Shown piece by piece: positions 1-8,023 of a stretch of DNA of 55,178 nt. The position numbers were made by a program, and so were the translations under genes. Below the pieces are notes generated by a model. The model saw only the letters and a list, made by a program, of their open reading frames with translations. It was not told where the DNA came from and ran no database searches. Origin of the DNA: Indioceanicola sp046045995. Lineage in GTDB: Bacteria; Pseudomonadota; Alphaproteobacteria; Azospirillales; Azospirillaceae. Each line of letters starts with the position of its first letter. The stretch's first letter is position 1. The stretch lies in NCBI GenBank assembly GCA_046045995.1, contig JBJOKR010000008.1, positions 1-55,178 of the forward strand, in the 5' to 3' direction.

Positions 1-925
1 TCAGCCAGGCGTTATGGATCTTCTCCGCCGCCCCGGCCTGGCCGATATGGACCAGCATCATGACGGACGCCAGGATCAGGCCCGACGGGTTGGCGATGCC
101 CTTGCCGGCGATGGTGGGGGCGGAGCCGTGGATCGCCTCGAACATGGCGCACTGGTCGCCGATGTTGGACGAGCCGGCCAGCCCGACGGAGCCGGTGATC
201 TGCGCCGCGATGTCGGAGATGATGTCGCCGTAGAGGTTGAGCGTCACGATGACGTCGAACTGTTCCGGCGTATCGGCCAGACGGGCGGCACCGATATCGA
301 CGATCATCGTCTCATGCTCGATCTCCGGATATTCCGCCGCGATCTCATCGAAGACGCGATGGAACAGGCCATCGCTGATCTTCATGATGTTGTCCTTCAC
401 AAAGGCCGTGACCTTGTGCCGGTGGTTGGCGCGGGCATATTCGAAGGCGTAACGGATGATCTTTTCCGACCCCGGGCGGGAGATCAGTTTCACCGCCTGG
501 GTCACGTCCTGGGTCTGCCGGTATTCGATCCCGGCATACAGGTCCTCCTCGTTCTCCCGCACGATCACCACGTCCATCTGCGGGTGCTTGGTGCTGACGA
601 AGGGGTGGTAACTGACGCAGGGGCGGATATTGGCGAACAGGCCCAGCGCCCCGCGGATGGTGACGTTCAGCGACTTGTAGCCGCCGCCCTGGGGCGTGGT
701 GATCGGGGCCTTCAGGAAGACCTTGGTGCGGCGCAAGCTGTCCCAGGCGCTCGGCTCCATGCCGTTCATGATGCCGCGCTTGTACACGCTCTCGCCGATC
801 TGGATCTCCTCGAAGGCGAGATTGGCGCCGCTGGCCTGCAGGATCTCCAGCGTCGCATCCATGATCTCGGGCCCGATGCCGTCGCCACGGGCGATGGTCA
901 CCGGAACGGGTGTCTCGGTGGTCAT
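1..925 (-). CDS. icd: Isocitrate dehydrogenase, alphaproteobacterial type (5' part, runs off the window)
   Basis: The first 308 residues are in the window and the C-terminus lies beyond base 1. The product oxidatively decarboxylates isocitrate to 2-oxoglutarate in the TCA cycle. Seen: the N-terminal RGDGIGPEIM motif of the isocitrate/isopropylmalate dehydrogenase fold, the substrate-loop region KSLNVTIRGALGLFANIRP, VRENEEDLYAGIEY, the FVKDNIMKISDGLF stretch, and the nucleotide-site segment EAIHGSAPTIAGKGIANPSG. This layout matches the roughly 480-residue form known from Rickettsia and other alphaproteobacteria. The ATG at 925 has AGAAAGGA about 10 bases upstream. Whether it prefers NAD or NADP cannot be decided here because part of the cofactor-binding region is missing. 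Confidence 0.93.
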   Translation of the reverse strand, partial: MTTETPVPVTIARGDGIGPEIMDATLEILQASGANLAFEEIQIGESVYKRGIMNGMEPSAWDSLRRTKVFLKAPITTPQGGGYKSLNVTIRGALGLFANIRPCVSYHPFVSTKHPQMDVVIVRENEEDLYAGIEYRQTQDVTQAVKLISRPGSEKIIRYAFEYARANHRHKVTAFVKDNIMKISDGLFHRVFDEIAAEYPEIEHETMIVDIGAARLADTPEQFDVIVTLNLYGDIISDIAAQITGSVGLAGSSNIGDQCAMFEAIHGSAPTIAGKGIANPSGLILASVMMLVHIGQAGAAEKIHNAWL

Positions 926-1037
926 TAGGGTCAGTCCTTTCTCTGCCATCCCCATTCAGCGGGGTTTGGTTGGCAGCCGGGACACTACCGCCGAAGCCGG
1001 ATCGGTGCAAATGCGGCAGGGGTATGGGGGGCGGTCC

Positions 1038-1123
1038 GTAGGTCGGATTAGCGAAGCGTAATCCGACAATCCCTCTCCTAAACCACCGTCGGATTATGCG
1101 GCTCTGCCGCTAATCCGACCTAC
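1038..1123. repeat. REP family A palindrome pair upstream of the RAYT gene
   Basis: Two units lie head to head: 1038-1067 (starts GTAGGTCGGATTA, hairpin around GCGAAGC) and 1088-1123 (ends TAATCCGACCTAC). Each folds as a hairpin, and together they form an inverted pair of the BIME type. The same family recurs just after the transposase gene and once at 29832. The rest of the gap 926-1163 shows no gene. Confidence 0.9.
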
Positions 1124-1163
1124 GTCCTGTTTACAACCCCGGCGCGACGACGCATACCCAAGC

Positions 1164-1709
1164 ATGCGATACCGCCGCCTCACCCACCCCGGGCAGGAGT
1201 ATTTCTTCACCGTCGTGACGGCCGGGCGGCGGCCGGTCTTCGCCGATCCGGAGAGGATAGCCCTGTTGCGCGCGGCCATTCGCTCCGTGCGCCGGGCGCA
1301 TCCGTTCACCATCACGGCGGCGGTGGTGCTACCCGACCATCTGCACGCCATCTGGCGCCTGCCGGAGGAGGATGGCGACCACCCGATGCGCTGGCGCCTG
1401 ATCAAGCGGGCCTTCTCCATCCGCTCCGGGCTCGCACCTGCCGGGCCCACACCGGCGACAGCGCGGGGATACCGGGGCATCTGGCAGCACCGCCATTGGG
1501 AACACATGATCCGCGATGATGCCGACCGCCAGCGGCATATCGATTACATCCACATGAACCCTGTCAAACATGGGTATGTCCGGGATGCCGTCGACTGGCC
1601 ATGGTCCAGCATCCACAGCTTCATCCGCCGCGGCGATTACGCCCGGCCCGACGGCGCCGGCGGCTATGTGATTCCCGGCTTCGGTGACGATACCGATCAC
1701 GGTGAATAG
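1164..1709 (+). CDS. REP-associated tyrosine transposase (RAYT, Y1/HUH family)
   Basis: This 181-residue protein has the layout of the Y1 transposase / RAYT family. Seen: the HUH metal motif in VVLPDHLHAIW (H59, H61), the WQHRHWEHMIRD segment, and the catalytic-tyrosine helix HIDYIHMNPVKHGYV (Y128). RAYTs are single-stranded DNA nucleases thought to mobilise REP palindromes; they are single-copy, domesticated relatives of IS200/IS605 transposases. The gene is bracketed by REP palindromes at 1038-1123 and 1725-1869, the expected arrangement for a RAYT and its cognate repeats. No truncation is visible. Confidence 0.93.
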   Translation: MRYRRLTHPGQEYFFTVVTAGRRPVFADPERIALLRAAIRSVRRAHPFTITAAVVLPDHLHAIWRLPEEDGDHPMRWRLIKRAFSIRSGLAPAGPTPATARGYRGIWQHRHWEHMIRDDADRQRHIDYIHMNPVKHGYVRDAVDWPWSSIHSFIRRGDYARPDGAGGYVIPGFGDDTDHGE

Positions 1710-1724
1710 GGGAGCGGCCGGGGC

Positions 1725-1869
1725 GTCGGATTACGCGGCTCCGCCGCTAATCCGACCTACGAAACCGGGACACCAACCCCGTAGGTCGGATTAGCGAAGC
1801 GTAATCCGACATTCACCCTTCGCCCAACCCACCGCCGGATTACGCGGCTCCGCCGTTGATCCGACCTAC
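1725..1869. repeat. REP family A, three units downstream of the RAYT gene
   Basis: Three palindromic units lie at 1725-1760, 1781-1810 and 1834-1869, in alternating orientation. The unit 1781-1810 is identical in sequence to 1038-1067. The unit 1834-1869 carries small changes (GCCGG at its start, TTGATCC in its right arm). These fill the gap between the RAYT gene and the next gene. Confidence 0.9.
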
Positions 1870-1883
1870 GATTCTAAATCCCC

Positions 1884-3071
1884 TCACCGCCCCAATTCCC
1901 GCATACCCGCGTCCAGCCCTTCGAGCGTCAGCGGGTACATGCGGTCTTCCATCAGTTGCCGGATCATGCCGATGGAATGGGTGAAGTCCCAGTAGCGGGA
2001 CTGGGTCGGATTCAGCCAGATGGCACGGCGGTACTGGGCCAGCAGGCGCTGCATCCAGACCTGCCCCGCCTCCTGGTTCCAGTGCTCCACGCTGCCCCCG
2101 GGCTGCACGATCTCATAGGGGCTCATGGCCGCATCGCCGACGAAGACCAGCTTGTAATCGGGGCCGTAGGTGTGGATCACGTCCCAGGTGGGGATGCGTT
2201 CGGTGTCGCGGCGGCGGTTGTCGCGCCAGACACTTTCATAGACGCAGTTGTGGAAGTAGAAGTATTCCAGGTGCTTGAACTCACCCCGGGCGGCACTGAA
2301 CAGTTCCTCGCAGATGCGGATATGGTCGTCCATCGACCCGCCGATGTCGAGGAACAGCAGCACCTTCACCGCATTGTGCCGTTCCGGCACCATTTTCAGG
2401 TCCAGGTAGCCGGCATTGGCGGCGGTGGAGCGGATGGTGTCCGGCAGGTCCAGCACATCGGCCGCCCCGCTGCGGGCGAATTTCCGCAACCGGCGGAGCG
2501 CCACCTTGATGTTGCGGGTGCCCAGTTCCACGCTGTCGTCCAGGTTCCGGAACTCCCGCTTGTCCCAAACCTTTACCGCCCGGCGGTGGCGGCTTTCGTG
2601 CTGGCCGATGCGCACGCCTTCCGGATTGTAGCCATAGGCGCCGAAGGGGCTGGTGCCGGCCGTGCCGATCCATTTGCTGCCGCCCTGGTGGCGGCCCTCC
2701 TGTTCGGCCAGCCGCCGGGCCAGGGCTTCCATCAGCGTGTCCCAGCCGCCCAGGGCCTGGATCTGCGCCTTCTCCTCCTCCGTCAGGTATTTCTCGGCCA
2801 GCTTGCGCAGCCATTCCTCCGGCAGGTCGCGCTTCAGATCCTCCCCCGCCACGGCCCCGCCCTCCAGCCCCTTGAAGACGGTGGCGAAGACCCGGTCGAA
2901 CCGGTCCAGGTTGCGCTCATCCTTCACCAGGATGGTGCGGGCCAGGTGATAGAAATCCTCCACCTGGTAGCCGGCGATGCCAGCCTGCATCGCCTCCATC
3001 AGCGCCAGATACTCCTTCAGGGAGACGGGCACCGCGGCCTTGCGCAGTTCGTAGAAGAAGCTGGTGAACAT
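1884..3071 (-). CDS. VWA-domain CoxE-like protein
   Basis: This 395-residue protein starts MFTSFFYELRKA, the usual start of this family; an upstream in-frame TTG would add four residues and lacks a better ribosome site. Family members are cytosolic von Willebrand A proteins that often pair with MoxR-type AAA ATPases in metal-centre or complex assembly. No MoxR gene is adjacent here. Seen: an all-helical N-terminal half, a glycine-rich GTSPFGAYGYNPEGVRIG stretch, and a MIDAS-like LFLDIGGSMDDH motif near residue 242. The motif is DxGxS, as is usual for CoxE-like proteins, not the classical DxSxS. The role is inferred from the family only. Confidence 0.85.
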   Translation of the reverse strand: MFTSFFYELRKAAVPVSLKEYLALMEAMQAGIAGYQVEDFYHLARTILVKDERNLDRFDRVFATVFKGLEGGAVAGEDLKRDLPEEWLRKLAEKYLTEEEKAQIQALGGWDTLMEALARRLAEQEGRHQGGSKWIGTAGTSPFGAYGYNPEGVRIGQHESRHRRAVKVWDKREFRNLDDSVELGTRNIKVALRRLRKFARSGAADVLDLPDTIRSTAANAGYLDLKMVPERHNAVKVLLFLDIGGSMDDHIRICEELFSAARGEFKHLEYFYFHNCVYESVWRDNRRRDTERIPTWDVIHTYGPDYKLVFVGDAAMSPYEIVQPGGSVEHWNQEAGQVWMQRLLAQYRRAIWLNPTQSRYWDFTHSIGMIRQLMEDRMYPLTLEGLDAGMRELGR

Positions 3072-3117
3072 GGGCGCACGCAACGGTTCGCAGGGGGCAA
3101 GGGGCGATTACCCGACG

Positions 3118-3564
3118 CTAATCCGATGCCCCGCCGGGCGCAAGCCGGGGGGTGGCGCTTCCCTTCGGACGCCCGCCTTTCGCTCCGTTGCGCCGGGCGG
3201 CGGCAGCCTTGGCCGGTGACCGCGTGCTCCCGGCCCGGGCCGCCCGCTGCCGGTCCATGAAGGCCCTGGTCCCGAACAGGCCCGCCAGCAGGCCCGGGAC
3301 GGACAGATCCACATCCAGCCGGGGCCAGTGCAGACCATAGCCGGCCCCCCCCACCTCCACCACCGCCAGATCATCCTCCGACGCCGTTTCCAGCCCCTCC
3401 GCCGCGCGGGCCGGGAACAGGAAGGCGCAGCCGTTGGTGAGATCCACCACCACCCGGCCCGTGGCAGCATCGTAGCGGGCGGAGGCCGCTCGCGGTTCCG
3501 CCGCCAGGGACCGGCGCCCCCGCAGCTCCGCCGCGTCCAGCATGCTGTCGATGTCATCGGCCAT
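3118..3564 (-). CDS. DUF2442 protein
   Basis: This 148-residue protein starts MADDIDSML. The core (VVDLTNGCAFLFPA, then GYGLHWPRLDVDLSVPGLLAGLFG) has the DUF2442 pattern. It is followed by a basic, alanine-rich tail with NGAKGGRPKGS, often seen at the C-terminus of these proteins. The start overlaps the end of the DUF4160 gene by 11 bases, so the two are translationally linked. DUF4160/DUF2442 pairs are widespread, and a toxin-antitoxin-like role has been suggested by organisation only. The basic tail could bind nucleic acid (inference). Confidence 0.8.
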   Translation of the reverse strand: MADDIDSMLDAAELRGRRSLAAEPRAASARYDAATGRVVVDLTNGCAFLFPARAAEGLETASEDDLAVVEVGGAGYGLHWPRLDVDLSVPGLLAGLFGTRAFMDRQRAARAGSTRSPAKAAAARRNGAKGGRPKGSATPRLAPGGASD

Positions 3565-3796
3565 GAACACGCTCCCAGGCAGCGAGAAGGGTTGGATGCC
3601 GGCGCCGCACCTCATCCAGGATACGGCGCAGATCACCCCGGGGAATGCCGACCGTCCACTCGACCACCGGCTTGTCCGGATCCCCCAGCACCACCTTCGC
3701 CTCCCCACCCTGCCCAAGGGCATGCACATGCGGCGGCGCATGATCGTTGGGGAAGACGACGAACCGATAGCCGAAGGCCCGATGGACAGTCACCAT
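3554..3796 (-). CDS. DUF4160 protein
   Basis: This 80-residue protein starts MVTVHRAFGYRFVVFPNDH and has the hallmark HAPPHVHALG segment of DUF4160, followed by VVLGDPDKPVVEW and a helical tail. It is the first gene of a two-gene unit with the DUF2442 gene, whose start lies inside its 3' end. No biochemical function is established for the family. The small paired layout resembles a toxin-antitoxin module, but I see no known toxin active site. Confidence 0.85.
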   Translation of the reverse strand: MVTVHRAFGYRFVVFPNDHAPPHVHALGQGGEAKVVLGDPDKPVVEWTVGIPRGDLRRILDEVRRRHPTLLAAWERVHGR

Positions 3797-3855
3797 GGAC
3801 TTAACCTATCCTGGATCGGTTCAAGGAACAACCCCGCCCCCATTCAAATGCCCCC

Positions 3856-5802
3856 TCACCCGCCCTGCGTCGCATAACCGATGCCGCGCAAAGCGTCACC
3901 GATCTCGGCCAGGATGGCGGGGTCGTCGATGGTGGCGGGCATTTTCCAGGCTTCGCTGTCGGCGATCTTCTGCATGGTGCCGCGCAGGATCTTGCCCGAC
4001 CGGGTCTTGGGCAGGCGGTCGACGACGATGGCCTGTTTGAAGGCGGCGACGGGCCCGATTTCATCCCGCACCCGCTTCACCACCTCCGCCACCACCTGGT
4101 CATGGGGCTTGTCCACCCCGGCCTTGAGGACAAGGAAGCCCAGCGGAACCTGGCCCTTCAGGTCGTCCGCCACACCGATGACGGCACATTCCGCCACGTC
4201 CGGATGACCGGCCAGCACCTCCTCCATCGCGCCGGTGGACAGGCGGTGGCCGGCGACATTGATGATGTCGTCGGTGCGGGCCATGACGTGGATATAGCCG
4301 TCGTCGTCGATGAAACCGGCATCCGCGGTCTGGTAGTAGCCGGGGAATTCCGACAGATAGCTTTTGCGGAACCGGTCTTCCGCGTTCCACAGGGTGGGCA
4401 GGGTGCCGGGCGGCAGGGGCAGGCGGGCAACGATGGCGCCGATATCGCCCCGCTTCACCTCATGCCCGTCGGTGGCCAGCACCCGCACGTCCCAGCCGGG
4501 CAGCGGTTTGCAGGTGCTGCCGTACTTCACCGGGAACAGTTCCAGCCCCAGGGGATTGCCGGCGATGGGCCAGCCGGTTTCCGTCTGCCACCAGTGATCG
4601 ATGACGGGAACCTTCAGATGCGCCTCCGCCCAGTGCAGGGTGTCGGGGTCCGACCGTTCCCCCGCCAGGAACAGGGCGCGGAACCCTGTCAGGTCGTAAT
4701 CCTTCAGCAGCAGTCCCTTGGGATCGTCCCGCTTGATGGCGCGAAACGCGGTGGGGGCTGTGAACAGGGTGGTGACCTTGTGTTCCTGGATCACCCGCCA
4801 GAAGGCGCCGGCATCGGGCGTGCCCACGGGCTTGCCCTCATAGACCAGGGTGGTGCAGCCGTGCAGCAGCGGGCCGTAGACGATGTAGCTGTGGCCCACC
4901 ACCCAGCCCACGTCGCTGGCGGCCCAGAACACCTCCCCCGGCTTCACGCCATAGAAATGGGCCATGGTCCAGGCCAGCGCCACCGCATGCCCGCCATTGT
5001 CCCGCACCACCCCCTTGGGCTGCCCCGTGGTGCCGGAGGTGTAGAGGATATAGAGGGGGTCCGTCGCCGCCACCGGCACACAATCCACCGCCGCGGCCCC
5101 GGCCACAGCTTCCGCCCAGTCCAGGTCCCGGCCGGGGATAAGGCCGGCTTTCGCCTGGGGGCGTTGAAGGATGATGCAGCGGTCGGGCTTGTGCTCCGCC
5201 TGGTCGATGGCGGCGTCCAACATGGGCTTGTAGGCGACGATGCGCCCGGGCTCGATCCCGCAGGAGGCGCTGACCATCACCTTGGGCTTGGCGTCATCGA
5301 TGCGGGTCGCCAGCTCATGCGGGGCGAAACCGCCGAAGACAACCGAATGCACCGCCCCGATGCGGGCGCAGGCCAGCATGGCCACCACCGCTTCCGGCAC
5401 CATGGGCATGTACAGGATGACCCGATCGCCCTTCCCCACCCCCTGGTCCCGAAGGACCCCGGCAAAGCGGGCGGTCTGGTCCAGCAGGTCAGCATAGGTC
5501 AGGGTACGCTTGGTGCCGGTGACCGGGCTGTCATGGATCAGGGCCGGCTGCGCCCCCCGCCCGGCCGCCACATGGCGGTCCACGGCGTTCCAGCAGGTGT
5601 TCAGCTCCCCGCCAGCGAACCAGCGGTACAAGGGTGCGCGGCTGTCATCCAGCACCCGGTCCCAGGGCCGGGTCCAGTCGATAGCCGCCGCCGCATCGGC
5701 CCAGAACCCGGCCGGGTCGGCCAGGGACCGGCGGTACAGCGTGTCATAGGGTCCCGCCGCCGGGCCCGTCACCGGCCCGGTGGCACCCCGATCTTCCCCC
5801 AT
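3856..5802 (-). CDS. prpE: Propionyl-CoA synthetase (AMP-forming)
   Basis: This 648-residue acyl-CoA synthetase activates propionate with ATP and CoA in the cytosol. Seen: the AMP-binding loop YILYTSGTTGQPKGV, the SDVGWVVGHSYIVYGPLL block, WWQTETGWPI, the hinge region RTDDIINVAGHRL, and the C-terminal PKTRSGKILRG with the catalytic, acetylatable lysine. Comparison with E. coli PrpE as I recall it (ARIDDAKP, TETGWPI, a C-terminal TIDDPA) favours propionyl- over acetyl-CoA synthetase. A separate acs lies at 36356-38296. Three in-frame ATGs exist at 5841, 5814 and 5802. I chose 5802 because GGAGG sits five bases upstream, but 5814 is also plausible. Confidence 0.88.
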   Translation of the reverse strand: MGEDRGATGPVTGPAAGPYDTLYRRSLADPAGFWADAAAAIDWTRPWDRVLDDSRAPLYRWFAGGELNTCWNAVDRHVAAGRGAQPALIHDSPVTGTKRTLTYADLLDQTARFAGVLRDQGVGKGDRVILYMPMVPEAVVAMLACARIGAVHSVVFGGFAPHELATRIDDAKPKVMVSASCGIEPGRIVAYKPMLDAAIDQAEHKPDRCIILQRPQAKAGLIPGRDLDWAEAVAGAAAVDCVPVAATDPLYILYTSGTTGQPKGVVRDNGGHAVALAWTMAHFYGVKPGEVFWAASDVGWVVGHSYIVYGPLLHGCTTLVYEGKPVGTPDAGAFWRVIQEHKVTTLFTAPTAFRAIKRDDPKGLLLKDYDLTGFRALFLAGERSDPDTLHWAEAHLKVPVIDHWWQTETGWPIAGNPLGLELFPVKYGSTCKPLPGWDVRVLATDGHEVKRGDIGAIVARLPLPPGTLPTLWNAEDRFRKSYLSEFPGYYQTADAGFIDDDGYIHVMARTDDIINVAGHRLSTGAMEEVLAGHPDVAECAVIGVADDLKGQVPLGFLVLKAGVDKPHDQVVAEVVKRVRDEIGPVAAFKQAIVVDRLPKTRSGKILRGTMQKIADSEAWKMPATIDDPAILAEIGDALRGIGYATQGG

Positions 5803-6048
5803 CGTCGCCTCCATCCTCTTTTGCGCCTCCTCCGCGATCATTCGTTATCGTTGCCGGTCACCGTTTCCGATGGGCCGGTCCTGCCAGGGTGTACCCGGTC
5901 CGGCGGGGGTGCAACGGCCAAGCCCCCCGATCGATGGGATCAGGGGACCGCTTTGGCTGTTGCCTGCGCCATCCGGGCGTCTTGCGGACACACCGTCCTG
6001 CTGTGCTACAAGGGCTTGGTTCATCCGGCATTGACATCGCGCAATCCC

Positions 6049-6396
6049 ATGATCACCGACACCCGGCGCATCCAGTTCTCGCCCGAAGCCATTCGGGAAG
6101 CGGTCAAGCTGTACCGGACCCTGTTTCCCCAGAAACAGCCACCCGGGCTGCTGGGGAACATCTTTATCCGTGCTGCGTCACCGGTGGTGCTGGGCGTGAC
6201 CGTCCAGGCCACCGGTGCCAGCACCTACCGCGAGATCGAGATGGGGGAGAGCGAGGTGGCGGCGATGTTGATCATTTATTGCCGCAAGATGCGCGTCCCC
6301 CTTCCCCGCACGGCGGAGAAGGCGATCGTCGCCGTCGGGCACAGCCTGGTCCTGGAAGTGACCAAATCCGTCCCCATCGACCTGGCCGCCGCCTGA
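6049..6396 (+). CDS. Hypothetical protein, 115 residues
   Basis: I do not recognise this protein. It starts MITDTRRIQFSPEAIREAV and is soluble, with no signal peptide or membrane segment. It mixes helix-forming stretches (AIREAVKLYRTLF, GESEVAAMLIIYCRKM) with a central hydrophobic strand region (AASPVVLGVTVQATG). It is transcribed divergently from prpE across a 246-base gap and is followed at once by a hairpin with a short T run (6414-6443), so it is probably monocistronic. No obvious ribosome site precedes the ATG; TTGACATCG lies just upstream. Confidence 0.6.
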   Translation: MITDTRRIQFSPEAIREAVKLYRTLFPQKQPPGLLGNIFIRAASPVVLGVTVQATGASTYREIEMGESEVAAMLIIYCRKMRVPLPRTAEKAIVAVGHSLVLEVTKSVPIDLAAA

Positions 6397-6413
6397 GCGT
6401 GGCGCGGTAGAAC

Positions 6414-6443
6414 CCCCTCTCCCTCAAGGGGAGAGGGGATTTT
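6414..6443 (+). terminator. Intrinsic terminator (repeat family C hairpin)
   Basis: A 10-bp stem of CCCCTCTCCC with its complement and a five-base loop is followed by ATTTTA. It lies 17 bases after the stop codon of the gene ending at 6396. The same hairpin sequence recurs in repeat family C elements elsewhere in the window. Confidence 0.7.
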
Positions 6444-6487
6444 AGCGCCGCTTCGTCAACCGAGACGATAGGTTCCGCCCCCGCAGG

Positions 6488-7207
6488 TCAGGCGCAGTTG
6501 GCGATCGGCATGGGGGCCAGGTCGGCGACCAGATCGGCGACGTCCCGGCGGCGGAGCAGGGGGTAGCGGGTGCGGAGCATGTCCGTCAGTTCCCCCAGTT
6601 CCCAGTTCAGGAGGACGGCCGGGTCGAAATGCTGCGACAGGTAATCCGACACGGTCAGGCTGCCTTCCCGGGCGAAGAAACCGATCTGCATCACCAGTTC
6701 GGTGCTGGGCAGTTCCGCCGGTTCCCGTATCCCGGTGCAAAGCCGGTCCAGGGCGCAGAGATGGGCCTGGGTGGGATCGGCCTGCCAACGGCGCACGGCG
6801 GTCAGCACCCCGCGCAGGGCGGCGGTGTCGCGGAAGCAGGCGGTCTGGCCGACCAGGGTATCCAGCAGCAGGGCGGCCCGCCCGATGGCGTCGTCCAGGT
6901 CCAGGATGGCGGGCAGATGGCGTTGGCGGTCCAGTTCCGCCCGGACCAGCGGCTCCAGCCGGGTACGGTCGGGATGATCCGCCCAGACGGTATCGAACCA
7001 CTGCACGGCCCGTTCCAGCCGCGCTTCGCCCCGCGGAGCCCGGATCACCTCCGTCACCAGGACTGTGTCATCCAGAAGATCATCCGCCTCGGGCACGCGG
7101 TCAGGAAGGAACCCGGCCAGCACCGGATCCGTCTCCTGGGTCAGATTGACCGTCAGCAGCACCGTCGCATGGGCCACGAACGCCGCGGCGACCTGCTCCG
7201 CCTCCAT
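6488..7207 (-). CDS. Hypothetical protein, 239 residues
   Basis: I do not recognise this protein. The start at MEAEQVAAAFVAH is preceded by GGAGCAGGACGGGG. It is predicted soluble and largely helical, acidic and leucine-rich, with recurring Leu/Asp helices (LLDDTVLVTEVI, AILDLDDAIGRAALLLDTLVG) and no known catalytic motif. It ends PIANCA. Upstream at 7299-7310 is a small inverted repeat CTTGT-AA-ACAAG that could belong to its control region. The gene stands alone between convergent and same-strand neighbours. Confidence 0.6.
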   Translation of the reverse strand: MEAEQVAAAFVAHATVLLTVNLTQETDPVLAGFLPDRVPEADDLLDDTVLVTEVIRAPRGEARLERAVQWFDTVWADHPDRTRLEPLVRAELDRQRHLPAILDLDDAIGRAALLLDTLVGQTACFRDTAALRGVLTAVRRWQADPTQAHLCALDRLCTGIREPAELPSTELVMQIGFFAREGSLTVSDYLSQHFDPAVLLNWELGELTDMLRTRYPLLRRRDVADLVADLAPMPIANCA

Positions 7208-7416
7208 CCCCGTCCTGCTCCCCGTCCGCGCCGCGTTGGCCCGCAGCGTCCGCGTTGGCACCGCCCCTGCCGCTTCAGGCCTGGGCAAATGTTTCAATCT
7301 TGTAAACAAGTACACGATGGGCGGGGACAGGGCAATACACAACCCCGGCACACAACCCCGGCGGCACCTATCCGGACGATAGGGGTCCGATACGCATCCA
7401 GGACGGGGACCCGGGA

Positions 7417-8007
7417 TCAGCCCGGCACGCCCACACTGCGCAGCATCATATCGGAAATGACGCCGACCATGCCGGTCACGAACATGTCCAGCACCACCAA
7501 CCCTACCGCGAAGATCCAGTCCAGGCCCAGCACCGTGCGCGCGATGTAGCCGGAATAGGCCAACAGCAGCAGCGCCAGCACCGTCTGCACCACCGTCGCC
7601 CCGCCATCCCCCAGCAGCGGGGTCAGCGCCAGGCCGGTGCCGATGGCGGCGATGACGATCTGCACCACCGTCGCCCAGTTATAGGCGCCGACATAGGCCT
7701 GGAACCGGTCGCCCAGGCGCATCAGGGCCAGCACCTGGTGCACGATCAGCAGATAGGCCAGGATGATCACCACCTGGGCCGTCACCTTGACGGTCACCAC
7801 ATGCAGCAGCGCCCCCAGATCGGGCGCCCCGCCGGCATTCAGCAGGATCAGGAAACCGGCATAGAGCGGGATGATCAGGTAGAAGGCGCGCAGGCTGCGG
7901 GTTGCCGCTTCGCCCGAATTCTCGAACACGGACGCCCCGGCCGCATCGAACCGCAGCAGCCGCCCCGCCCCGTAGAGCCCGTAGACCGCATCCCGCAGGA
8001 AGCTCAT
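7417..8007 (-). CDS. Multi-pass membrane protein (Yip1-like), downstream of dapE
   Basis: This 196-residue inner-membrane protein begins MSFLRDAVYGLYGAGRLLRF. About five hydrophobic segments follow from residue 42 onward (AFYLIIPLYAGFLILL, VTAQVVIILAYLLIVHQVL, TVVQIVIAAIGTGLAL, VVQTVLALLLLAYSGYI, WIFAVGLVVLDMFVTGMVG). The soluble N-terminus plus helix bundle resembles the Yip1/YIF1 family, a weak assignment from layout. Its start lies 16 bases after the dapE stop on the same strand, preceded by GGGAAGGGG, so it is probably co-transcribed with dapE. Function unknown. Confidence 0.7.
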   Translation of the reverse strand: MSFLRDAVYGLYGAGRLLRFDAAGASVFENSGEAATRSLRAFYLIIPLYAGFLILLNAGGAPDLGALLHVVTVKVTAQVVIILAYLLIVHQVLALMRLGDRFQAYVGAYNWATVVQIVIAAIGTGLALTPLLGDGGATVVQTVLALLLLAYSGYIARTVLGLDWIFAVGLVVLDMFVTGMVGVISDMMLRSVGVPG

Positions 8008-8023
8008 CCGCCCCGCCCCTTCC

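Noticed and set aside
345..1010. A 221-codon minus-strand frame over icd
   Set aside because: A different frame of the same strand carries complete isocitrate dehydrogenase motifs; this one has none.
4102..6396. A 764-codon plus-strand open frame running through prpE into the gene at 6049
   Set aside because: It is antisense to prpE, which has all family motifs. The frame is open only because of high G+C. Only its last 115 codons (from 6049) are kept as a gene.
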